From NCBI RefSeq assembly GCF_003932735.1, contig NZ_CP033611.1, positions 1,525,501 to 1,589,500 of the forward strand: 64,000 nt of DNA. Reading direction: 5' to 3'. The translations under genes were made by a program, and so were the position numbers. Below, one piece after another: positions 52,632-63,900 of this stretch. The stretch is from Rickettsiales endosymbiont of Stachyamoeba lipophora (GTDB taxonomy: Bacteria > Pseudomonadota > Alphaproteobacteria > Rickettsiales > 33-17). Position 1 is the stretch's first letter; each line of letters starts with the position of its first letter. Under the pieces are notes generated by a model. The model searched no databases. It had not been told where the DNA came from and saw only the letters and a program-made list of their open reading frames with translations.

Positions 52632-53036
52632 TTGCGTAAATCAAATAATCCAAAAGGCAGACCACGTAGTAGAACTGTTTTAAACCAAGAGATCAAAAGA
52701 AAAATAATGTATTTAGCTTCTTTAAGTTGTACCAAAGAAGATATACGTCATTACTTAAGATTATCTAATGACGCTTTCTATGGTATTTTATTAAAAGAAG
52801 TTGAAGTAAGTTCCATTATTGAACAAGGTTATGCTATTAGAAACTACAGACTTAGAGTAAAACAGATGGAAGTAGCAATGAGTGGCGATGCAAAGATGCT
52901 TATCCATCTTGGTAAAGTTTATCTTGGACAGATTTATAATAAACAACCAACTTATAAGGAGCACTCTACTAAGAGTAATACAATTGATAAGACCCATCTA
53001 AAGGAGATAGCAAAAAATATTTTAGAAGAAATGTAA
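52632..53036 (+). CDS. Terminase-small-subunit-like DNA-binding protein (TTG start)
   Basis: CGGAGAG lies 7 nt before a TTG start, and no ATG fits. The 134-aa product begins with a basic tail (RKSNNPKGRPRSRTVLNQE). A helix-turn-helix follows (MYLASLSCTKEDIRHYLRLS, NDAFYGILLKE). A helical oligomerisation-like part comes next (VEVSSIIEQGYAIRNYRLRV, GDAKMLIHLGKVYLGQ). The GDxxMLIxLGKxxLGQ segment is typical of phage small-terminase-like proteins. This would let the element use a helper phage's packaging machinery, as satellites do, but that is inference. Confidence 0.65.
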   Translation: MRKSNNPKGRPRSRTVLNQEIKRKIMYLASLSCTKEDIRHYLRLSNDAFYGILLKEVEVSSIIEQGYAIRNYRLRVKQMEVAMSGDAKMLIHLGKVYLGQIYNKQPTYKEHSTKSNTIDKTHLKEIAKNILEEM

Positions 53037-53410
53037 ATATAGCAAATATAATTAGTAAGGTATATTAGGAAATGTTTTTTCTTGTAACAACGTCACTGTA
53101 TTTATTTACTTTATTCGATTTGTATGAATTTTTTATAAATCTGGCTATTTATAATTTTATTATTTTAGCAAATTGGAACTTTCCCGTTTCTATTTTAAAG
53201 AAATATTTTACCAATAGCGATTTGAAATATAAACATACTGTTGTATATAATAATGTATATGTCAGCAACTATCCCACCTCTTAAGTAATGTGCTATGTTA
53301 AAGGTAACATTTATTTAATAAATACTACCTACTCAGATATCACGAATGATAATTAATCAATTATACAGACTTGTTATCTAAATCAGTTAATTTATAACCT
53401 AACTTTTAAT
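53037..53410. other. Intergenic, no supported gene
   Basis: An open frame of 70 codons at 53072 is hydrophobic and AT-driven with no ribosome binding site or known pattern. I see no RNA or attachment-site repeat, although the element's right end may lie here. Confidence 0.3.
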
Positions 53411-54922
53411 TCAAAAAGAAGCCCCCTTATATATTAACCATTTAAGAAGCTCTATATTTCCATTATAGGCTGCTTTATTAAGCACGCTATTTCCTTCTTT
53501 ATTGGTCAGATTAATCTCGGCTCCTTGCTCAACTAGCCATTGACAAAGCTCTAGATTACCATTATAGGCTGCATAATGTAAAGCACTGCTCCCTTCTATA
53601 TCAATTTTATCTATTTCTGCTCCTTTTTCTCTCATAAATTTGCATAATTCTAAGTTTCCATTGTAGGCTGCATAATGAAAAGGTGTATTATTATTTTTAT
53701 TAGAGAGATTTATTTCAACCCCATTATCAATCAACCAGCAACATAAATCAAAATTGCCACTATAAGCTGCAAAATGAAGAATTGTATTGCCATCTGCATT
53801 AGCTATGTTAACGTCACAACCCTTGCCTTTTAGCCACTGACAAAGCTCTAAATTGCCACTATAAGCTGCACAATGGAAAACAGTATTACCTTCTGTATTT
53901 TTTGCATGAATATCAGCTCTATTTTCAGTTAGCCACATGGTAAGTTCAATATTTCCTCGAGAAGCGGCTATATGAAGGGCGGTATCAGCATATCTATTTT
54001 TTTCATTTATATCAAATGACTTACTGATTTCCATTAACCATTTACAAAGGCTTAAATTACCACTAAAAATGGCTTTATGTAATATACTATTTTTATCTTT
54101 ATCCCTGATATTAATATCAGCATTATTCTCGATTAATAGCTTGCAAATCACTAAATTACCATTTCCAGCCGCCTTATGTAAAGGAGTGTTGCCCCCCTTA
54201 CTAACAGCATTAACATTTGCCCCATGTTCTACTAACCACTTACAAAATTCCAAGTTACCATTATGAGTGGCTCTATGTAATACGGTGTAGTTATAGCTAT
54301 TTTGACTATCTATTTCTAAATCTCTTTCAATAAGCCATTTGCAAATTTCAAAATGATCATTATAGGCTGCTTTATGCAGGATAGTATTACCATCTTTATC
54401 GCGTGCATGTATATCAGCCCCATTTTCCAATAGCCATTGGCACAGCTTAAAATTTCCCTTATAAGCGGCTGCGTGCAATAAACTATTTCCTGCTTGCGCT
54501 ATGGCACATACATTGACTTTATTACTAATTAACCATTTGCAAAGATTTTTATTAGCTTTATATGAAAGTTCTCTGAGATATTTATAATCTTGATTAATTA
54601 AATCATTATTAGCATTTTTTTCAGCTAAACTTAGAGGTAATTCTAGTCTACCAACATATAAAGTTTTATGGTCTGTCGGTAGGGAATACCTATCAATTAT
54701 ATTAGGATTAATACCATTATTAATTAGAGCTTTAACAATGTCATCTTTTCCCTGCTGAAGGGCTAAATGCGTTAAAAAGCTTTTCTTATCATAATAATAT
54801 GCGGTAACTTGAGATTGATGCTCTGTTATTAAGTTTTTAAATAATTCACTATCATTGCCAAATTCTATATTTTGATAAAGTTGAAATAATTCAAGCAAAA
54901 CATCTTCATTTTTATTTTCCAT
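53411..54922 (-). CDS. Ankyrin-repeat protein coupled to the NRPS gene
   Basis: The 503-aa protein has at least ten regular ankyrin repeats from about residue 140 to the end, each with variants of GNxxLHxAAYxGNLELCxWLxExGADIN (for example GNTILHFAAYSGNFDLCCWL, GSSALHYAAYNGNLELCQWL). The first 130 residues hold less regular repeats (FLTHLALQQGKDDIVKALIN). No signal peptide. It begins 14 nt after the NRPS stop on the same strand, so it is probably on the same transcript. Regular repeats suggest recent amplification. Its target and reason for coupling with peptide synthesis are unknown; one idea is a host-interaction function delivered together with the product. Confidence 0.9.
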   Translation of the reverse strand: MENKNEDVLLELFQLYQNIEFGNDSELFKNLITEHQSQVTAYYYDKKSFLTHLALQQGKDDIVKALINNGINPNIIDRYSLPTDHKTLYVGRLELPLSLAEKNANNDLINQDYKYLRELSYKANKNLCKWLISNKVNVCAIAQAGNSLLHAAAYKGNFKLCQWLLENGADIHARDKDGNTILHKAAYNDHFEICKWLIERDLEIDSQNSYNYTVLHRATHNGNLEFCKWLVEHGANVNAVSKGGNTPLHKAAGNGNLVICKLLIENNADINIRDKDKNSILHKAIFSGNLSLCKWLMEISKSFDINEKNRYADTALHIAASRGNIELTMWLTENRADIHAKNTEGNTVFHCAAYSGNLELCQWLKGKGCDVNIANADGNTILHFAAYSGNFDLCCWLIDNGVEINLSNKNNNTPFHYAAYNGNLELCKFMREKGAEIDKIDIEGSSALHYAAYNGNLELCQWLVEQGAEINLTNKEGNSVLNKAAYNGNIELLKWLIYKGASF

Positions 54923-54936
54923 CTTACTACCAATAA

Positions 54937-57900
54937 CTAAACCGTATGTTCTAATAATTCAAGCTTCTCAGCATTCGTATTAGAACTAAGGTTATACCAA
55001 TTGTTCAGTTCACTAACTAGCACTTCTTCTTGATTCAAAAGATTATTATGATGAGCATTGTTAACTTTAATTACTTTAATGTGAGATTGATTTAAAACAA
55101 TTTTATCAATATTATTGTAATCAAGAGTTAATGAATATCTGTAAATATCCTCAAATGGCGGCCTATTAATTATAGAATCTTTAAGCATTGCTTTAAACAA
55201 CAGGACTTTTGTTTTCTTCAATACAGAAAAGTTTTCCTGTTTTCCAAGTTTATTTTCTACAGTAATATTAGAAATCATTCTCTCTATATATGAAGGTTCA
55301 AAGCCTTGGCGGGTGTAATATTTTCTATAATCATCTTTGATTATCTCATCATCAATATCTTTACTTAATTCAATCAAATTATTATCTATGAGCATAGTAT
55401 TTAATAAGCACACATTAATCTCTTTGACTGGATGACGCTTCTCTAAAAGACGAGCAATCTCTAAAGCAATTTTACCACCTAAAGACCATCCTAATAAAAA
55501 ATATTTTTCTTGAGTTTCTGTTAGGATTTTATCCATTTCTGATAAATAATACTCAGCTAGTAAGTTTAAATCTCTTATCTTTTGTTCATGATATAAATTG
55601 TATGAATCAATACCATAACAACTAAAATGACTTGATAACCTTTTAGCAAGAGAGCTATAAACCTCACAACCTGATTTACCAGGATGTACCATAAACATTT
55701 TTTGCTTATTTGGAGCATTATTTAATAGAATAATGCTTTGATAATTATATTGCATTTTATTTATTTTAGGAACTAAAGCTGCAATACATCTATCTATAAA
55801 TATATCTGCTATCTTTACATAAAAATTGTATAATTTATTTACCTTGGTTACTAGCTTTATCGCCATGATACTATTACCACCCAGTTTAAAGAAATCATCA
55901 TGGATACTTATTTTCTCTGGTTCTATGCCAAGTACTTCACCCCAGATAGCGCATAACTCTTTCTCTAGTTCATTACGTGGCGCTACATAATTATCTTGTT
56001 TGCTTAATATTGGCTCTGGTAATGCTTTCCTATCTATTTTACCATTTATCGTTAGTGGCATTTTATCTAAAGCAATCAGTATAGCTGGCACCATATATTC
56101 AGGTAATTTATCTGCCAGATACTTTCTTAAGTGTTCTTCATCTATATCTTCTTCAGCTACATAATAACCTACCAGATATTTGCTACCCTGAGCTTCACCA
56201 TTACTCTCTGTAGGTTCCTTTACAATAATAACACTCTGCTTTATTCCAGGATAGCTAGTTAGGCCAGCTTCTATTTCTCCCAGTTCAATCCGATATCCTC
56301 TGATTTTTACCTGGAAATCATTACGGCCAATATATTCTAAATTGCTATCAGGTAACCATCTTACTAGGTCTCCTGTTTTATAGAGTCTAGCATTCTTACC
56401 AGCCCTCTTTTCTTCCTCTGATTGGAACGGATTAGCTATAAATCTTTCTTTTGTCAGATCAGCTCTGTTTAAATAACCTCTAGCAACACCCGCTCCTCCT
56501 ATATATAATTCCCCAATAGCTCCTATCGGTAATGGTTGTAAGTTACTATCTAATACATAGGCTTTATAATTATAATATGGCTTACCAATATCAAGATTAC
56601 CTTCAGGATATACTTCCTTAATACATGCTCCAACTGTGGTTTCAGTAGGACCGTACTCATCATATAATTTTAACTCACTAAGATTTTTATTGTTCTCTAC
56701 TATATCGTCTAACCTCTGTAGTAGATTATTATTTATTTTCTCGCCTCCTAAAATAATCTTATTTACCGAAGTAGAAGCTAAATCATCTATCAGAAGTTCA
56801 AAGTAGCTTGGTACTAACTTAACAACATTGACGTTATTCTTGATTAAATGCTGCTTATAACAATCCAAATCTTGCAGCTGTCCAGAATAAATCGCAACTT
56901 CTGCACCAATGCAAAGGGCAGCTATAGTAGTAGTAACAGTTAAATCAAAACCGATATTAGTTGAAAAATCCACTCTATCATTACAAGCAATTAATCCATG
57001 TTCTTTTACATTATTAATATAATTTACTAAGCTTTGATGCTCGATCATTACGCCTTTAGGCGTGCCTGTAGTTCCAGAAGTATATATAATATAAGCTAAA
57101 TCATTAAAATTGGTATTGGTAATGGAATTAAGAATTAAAGAGGAAGGACTTTTATCCACTCCTAAATCTCTAATTATTTGTGTACTAATTAAGCTAATAT
57201 CTAAATTTTGAATGTTACCTTTATTTTCTTCATTTGTTAAAATGAATTTAGCTTTACTATCATTAATTACAAACTGAATTCTTTCGGTAGAATAGGTGGG
57301 ATCTAGAGGAATATAAGCACCTCCGGTTTTTAATATACCCAATATACTTATTATCATTTCTATTGAACGTTCAAGCACTAATACTACAAGCGTTCCTCTA
57401 TCAACTCCTATGTTCCTTAAATAATTAGCCAATTGATTAGAACGCTCATTAAGTTCTTTATAGGTTATAGAAATATCACCATATCTAACCGCTATATTAT
57501 TAGGATACTCTTGTGCTACCCTTGCAAATAACTCAGGTACAACTAACTCTTGCTCAAACTCTTTATCTGTTGCATTCCACTTACTGATTAACTCATTATA
57601 TTGTGCTTCAGGTAAGCATCTTAGCTGGGAAGCAGGCTTGTTATAATTTTGTATTAGCTGCTGTAAAATATTCTCAGTAAGTAAAAACAGTTTATTTATG
57701 GTATTATCACTAAATAATTCCCCTGCATATCTAAATAAGAATTTAATTTGATCTCCATCCTCATAAGCGGTTACACCTAGCGGATAATCTAGTTTCTCTA
57801 TTACCTCTTTAAACTCTATATTCAATTTTCCTGGTATTTCTATAGTTTGAGCAGGATAATTTTCATATACAAATAAAGTGTCAAATAATCTTTCACCGCG

Positions 57901-60900
57901 ATGCTGTAGATCAGCTAAGTTAACGTTACTTCTAATGCTAAGCTCATTAATATCTTCCTGAAGACCTTTTAAGATCTCGATAATGCTTTTATTATTTGAA
58001 GCTTGATGGTCTAAAATTAATGGTAGAGTATTGATAAATAACCCCACCGAACTTTCAATATTATCTACAGGTAAATTTCTACCTGAGACTGTAGTTCCTA
58101 CTATAGTTTGGGTACTATTACCATATATGCTTAATACTTTATGCCATGCATATTGTAAAATAACATTTATAGTTACCCCTTCCTTATAAGTAAGCTCTTT
58201 TAAAGTATGATATAAGTTATCTTTAATTATTAAAGTTTGCTCTTTATGATTAATAATGCGTTTATAGGTTGTTACATTTATACTTCTGAATTCTTTGTTA
58301 TCAATTAATAAACTACTCAAATCAGGTTTATTCTCAATTTGAGAAATATAACTTTTCCAATAATTATGATTACTAAACTTATTTTCTTGTAAGTACTTCT
58401 GGACGTCTTGATAACTTTTATCAACGTATAAGGAAATTTTCCTTCCTTCGTTAAGATTAATATAAGTGCCATGTATATATGATACTAAGACTGCAGTACT
58501 CCATCCATCTAATATTGCATGATGAGAACTAAATAAGCATGTATAAAGATTTGCCTTTTGTTTAATTATATAAATTCTAAATAAACATCCTTTATCCAGC
58601 GAATAAGGCTCTTTTCTATCTTTTGCTTGGATATTTTTTATTGCTTCTTCACAGGTATGCTGGTCTTCTTGGCTTAAATCTATATACCTCCAATCCAAGC
58701 TGCCTTCTTTATCTATTATTTGGACTAATTCATCCTGCCAAGCTAATCTCAATCTTAATGCGCCAAATTTTTTTTGAGCATATTCCCAGGCTAATTTCAG
58801 TTTTTTAATATCTATTGAATCATAATAATCCCATATTAGTTGTACTAAATAAGCATCATCAATCTCTCCTTGATTTAGTGCATGATAAATAAAACCTTGT
58901 TGCAAACTGTTGGCTAAATATACAGCTTCAATCTCTTTTTCTTGTTGAAGTATATCTAAATATTCTTGGCTAATAATATTATCTATATCACTTCTTGTTA
59001 AAAAACTTTTTGTCTGAATAGAGGTATAATCTATAATATATTTAAGTTTCTCTTGTAGAGTGATTGCTAGATTGTTCGTAGTATCATTATCAAGTTTAGT
59101 ACCTATCTTAAATTTAAGAGCACCGTTTATAACCAAACAATTAATATTAATTATATTAAATATATGATTTTCTTGGTCTACCTGTATTCCACTTTCTTCT
59201 TCAGTAATGTTCCAGAAATTATTTTTAGAGACAGTTAAAGCAGCAGCATCTAGCTGTCCCAAATAATTAAAGACAATCTTAGGGAGAATATTAGGTTGAT
59301 AACCTTTAAAAGCTCCATAACCTATCCCTTTATTTGGTATTTCCCTTAATGACTCTTTCACTGCCTTAATACTACTACCTATATCATTTTGTACCTCCAA
59401 TCGCACAGGATACATACTTGTAAACCAGCCAACAGTCCTGCTTATATCAAGCTTATTATCGTTATTCTCTCTTCCATGTCCTTCAAGTAATATATGGTTA
59501 ATTTTATTTCCTAATAATTCACTTAAGGTGAATCCTAGGGCAGTTAGCAAAATATCATTTACTTGAGTATTATAGGCATTATTACTTTCTCGTAGTAACT
59601 TCTTAGTATACTCTTCACTTAATCCTAGCTCAACATAATTACACTCAGTGTTGTTGTTCACTAATTGTTCTAAGGCTTTATTATCATGATCTACAGTTAT
59701 CTTCGCCCAATAGTTTGCTTCCTCTGAATGCTGATGAGCATATTCTTTGATAGCATTAGCCCACTGTCTATAGCTGCTACTCTTAGCTCCTAATTCTTCT
59801 TCATTGTATAGACGATTTAGATCTTCAGTTATTATTCTCCAACTTACCGTATCTATTATTAAATGATGTAATGCAAACCATAACCTTGCACTACCATCTT
59901 TATAACAATAAATATAGCCAACGCTATATAATGGACCTTTCTCGATATCAAAGTTACTTTGCCAGCTAGTTAATATCTGTTGTAATTGGAGCCTAAACTC
60001 TTCTGTGCCCTCTTGAACACTCAGTTTACTTAGATCAAGAATATTTAAGCTTTCAGCTTGAACATTACTATCGTAATATTGTTCATAGTTACCATCGGCT
60101 AATTTCCTATATCTTAACCTAAAAGCATCATGATGTGTAATCAGTTTTTCTAATGAATTTTTAAGTCTCTCTATATCTAACGTTGGTATTTTTACTATAA
60201 AAGCTTGGTTCCAATGGTTAGGCTTCTCAAATTTATTGGCAAAAAACCATTCTTGTATAGGTAATAATGGTACCTCGCCTTCAAGTACCCCATGCTCAAT
60301 ATTTAACTCTGTTTCTTCATCTGAAGATTTACTTAAAACGTTATCGTAAAGTCTTTCTATAGATTTGAAGTTAAAGATATCTTTTACAGTAATGTTTAAT
60401 CCTAGCTTACGTCTGATTCTGCTTACTAGCTGGATACTAATGATACTATCCCCACCTAATCTAAAGAAATCATCTTGGATGCTTATTTTATCTGGTTCTA
60501 TTCCAAGTACTTCACCCCAGATAGCGCATAACTCTTTCTCTAGTTCATTACGTGGCGCTACATAATTATCTTGTTTGCTTAATATTGGCTCTGGTAATGC
60601 TTTCCTATCTATCTTACCATTTATCGTTAGTGGCATTTTATCTAAAGCAATCAGTATAGCTGGCACCATATATTCAGGTAATTTAGCTGCTAGATACTTT
60701 CTTAAGTGTTCTTCATCTATATCTTCTTCAGCTACATAATAACCTACCAGATATTTGCTACCCTGAGCTTCACCATTACTCTCTGTAGGTTCCTTTACAA
60801 TAATAACACTCTGCTTTATTCCAGGATAGCTAGTTAGGCCAGCTTCTATTTCTCCCAGTTCAATCCGATATCCTCTGATTTTTACCTGGAAATCATTACG

Positions 60901-63900
60901 GCCAATATATTCTAAATTGCTATCAGGTAACCATCTTACTAGGTCTCCTGTTTTATAGAGTCTAGCATTCTTACCAGCCCTCTTTTCTTCCTCTGATTGG
61001 AACGGATTAGCTATAAATCTTTCTTTTGTCAGATCAGCTCTGTTTAAATAACCTCTAGCAACACCCGCTCCTCCTATATATAATTCCCCAATAGCTCCTA
61101 TCGGTAATGGTTGTAAGTTACTATCTAATACATAGGCTTTATAATTATAATATGGCTTACCAATATCAAGATTACCTTCAGGATATACTTCCTTAATACA
61201 TGCTCCAACTGTGGTTTCAGTAGGACCGTACTCATCATATAATTTTAACTCACTAAGATTTTTATTGTTCTCTACTATATCGTCTAACCTCTGTAGTAGA
61301 TTATTATTTATTTTCTCGCCTCCTAAAATAATCTTATTTACCGAAGTAGAAGCTAAATCATCTATCAGAAGTTCAAAGTAGCTTGGTACTAACTTAACAA
61401 CATTGACGTTATTCTTGATTAAATGCTGCTTATAACAATCCAAATCTTGCAGCTGTCCAGAATAAATCGCAACTTCTGCACCAATGCAAAGGGCAGCTAT
61501 AGTAGTAGTAACAGTTAAATCAAAACCGATATTAGTTGAAAAATCCACTCTATCATTACAAGCAATTAATCCATGTTCTTTTACATTATTAATATAATTT
61601 ACTAAGCTTTGATGCTCGATCATTACGCCTTTAGGCGTGCCTGTAGTTCCAGAAGTATATATAATATAAGCTAAATCATTAAAATTGGTATTGGTAATGG
61701 AATTAAGAATTAAAGAGGAAGGACTTTTATCCACTCCTAAATCTCTAATTATTTGTGTACTAATTAAGCTAATATCTAAATTTTGAATGTTACCTTTATT
61801 TTCTTCATTTGTTAAAATGAATTTAGCTTTACTATCATTAATTACAAACTGAATTCTTTCGGTAGAATAGGTGGGATCTAGAGGAATATAAGCACCTCCG
61901 GTTTTTAATATACCCAATATACTTATTATCATTTCTATTGAACGTTCAAGCACTAATACTACAAGCGTTCCTCTATCAACTCCTATGTTCCTTAAATAAT
62001 TAGCCAATTGATTAGAACGCTCATTAAGTTCTTTATAGGTTATAGAAATATCACCATATCTAACCGCTATATTATTAGGATACTCTTGTGCTACCTTTGC
62101 AAATAACTCAGGTACAACTAACTCTTGCTCAAACTCTTTATCTGTTGCATTCCACTTACTGATTAACTCATTATATTGTGCTTCAGGTAAGCATCTTAGC
62201 TGGGAAGCAGGCTTGTTATAACTTTGTATTAGCTGCTGTAAAATATTCTCAGTAAGTAAAAACAGTTTATTTATGGTATTATCACTAAATAATTCCCCTG
62301 CATATCTAAGAATAAATTTTATTTGTTTGCTGTCTTCGTAAGCAGTTACGCTTATAGGATAATCTATCTTATCCGTCATCCCTTCTATCTCTATCTTGAG
62401 CTTCGCATTTAATTCATTATTGTGCGAAGGAAAGTTTTCATACACAAACAGAGTATCAAATAATCTTTCTCCATGATGCTGTAAATCAGCTAAGTTAACG
62501 TTACTTCTAATGTTAAGCTCATTAATATCCTCTTGTAGTCCTTTTAAAATCTCGATAATGCTTTTATCATTTGAGGCTTGATGGTCTAAAATTAATGGCA
62601 GAGTATTGATAAATAGACCTACCGAACTTTCAATATTATCAATAGGTAGATTTCTACCTGAGATTGTAGTTCCTACTATACTCTGATTGCTATTACCATA
62701 TATGCTTAATATCTTATGCCATACATATTGTAAAATAACATTTATAGTCACCCCTTCCCTATATGAAAGATTTTTTAGGTTATTATATAATGCACCCTTA
62801 ATTTCTAAAGTCTTCTCGGTAAATTGTGTTATATATCTATATTCACTTAGCTTAATATTTCTATATTTAGAATTTTCAATTAATAAACTACTCAAATCAG
62901 GTTTATTCTCAATTTGAGAAATATAATTTTTCCAATAATTATGATTACTAAACTTATTTTCTTGTAAGTATTTTTGGACTTCTTGATAGCTTTTATCAAT
63001 ATATAAAACTACTTTTTCACCTATTAGAAGTTTTGTATAAACCTCATGAACATACCCTAGTATTATAGGATAACTCCATCCATCTAATATTGCATGATGA
63101 AAACTTAATAAACATGTATAAAGATTTGTTCTTTGTTTAATTATATAGATTCTAAATAAGCATCCTTTATCCAGCAAATAAGGTTCTTTTCTATCTTTTG
63201 CTTGGATATTTTTTACTGCTTCTTCACGGCCATGCTGATCTTCTTGGCTTAAATCTATATATCTCCAATCCAAGCTGCCTTCTTTATCTATTATTTGGAC
63301 TAATTCATCCTGCCAAGCTAATCTTAAACGTAAAGCTTCGAATCTATTTTGAGCATATTTCCAGGCTGATTTCAGTTCATCTACTTTTATTGAGGTATGA
63401 TAATGAAACAATAATTGCACTAAATAGGCATCATCAATCTCTCCTTGATTTAGAGCATGATAGATAAAACCTTGTTGCAGACTATTTGCTAAATATACCG
63501 CTTCAATCTCTTTTTCTTGCTGAAGGTTATCTAAATATTCTTGGCTAATAATGTTATTTACGTCGCTTGAGGTAAGATAATGTCTGCTTTGGTTTATAGT
63601 ATAGCTTATCACCCCTTCTAGATTAGATTTAAATTTCTGAGCAATTTCAAGGGTGGTTGCAGAGTCAAGTTTACTAACAACCTCAAACTTTAATTTTTCA
63701 TTAGTAACTGAGCCATTGATATTAATTATATTATTATCATGATTATTTTGATTAATAGCTAAGCCACCACTTTCACTCAATATACTCCACGCACTATTCC
63801 TATTTTCTAAATCCAGCTGTCCCAAATAATTAAAGGCAATTTTAGGAAGGATATCAGGTTTGTAACCCAGAAGTGCTCCATAGCCTATGCCTTTATTTGG

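Larger units (their letters stand above)
47678..53036 (+). mobile_element. Probable tRNA-Ala-associated integrated element (phage/satellite-like)
   Basis: Downstream of tRNA-Ala lie co-directional genes: an unknown 495-aa protein, an AlpA-like regulator, a Toprim primase, a DUF3987 protein, a small conserved protein and a terminase-small-subunit-like protein. AlpA, Toprim and DUF3987 together are typical of phage satellites and integrative elements. No integrase is present in the window, and I found no second copy of the tRNA 3' end, so the right boundary is undefined. The given limits are the tRNA and the last element-like gene. Confidence 0.5.

Noticed and set aside
53072-53284. 70-codon hydrophobic open frame after the element genes
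   Set aside because: No ribosome binding site, composition driven by AT content, no known pattern and no neighbour coupling.
58623-63467. Plus-strand open frames opposite the NRPS gene
   Set aside because: They are antisense shadows. Similar ones recur at 58623 and 63198 only because the C domains are repeated on the other strand.
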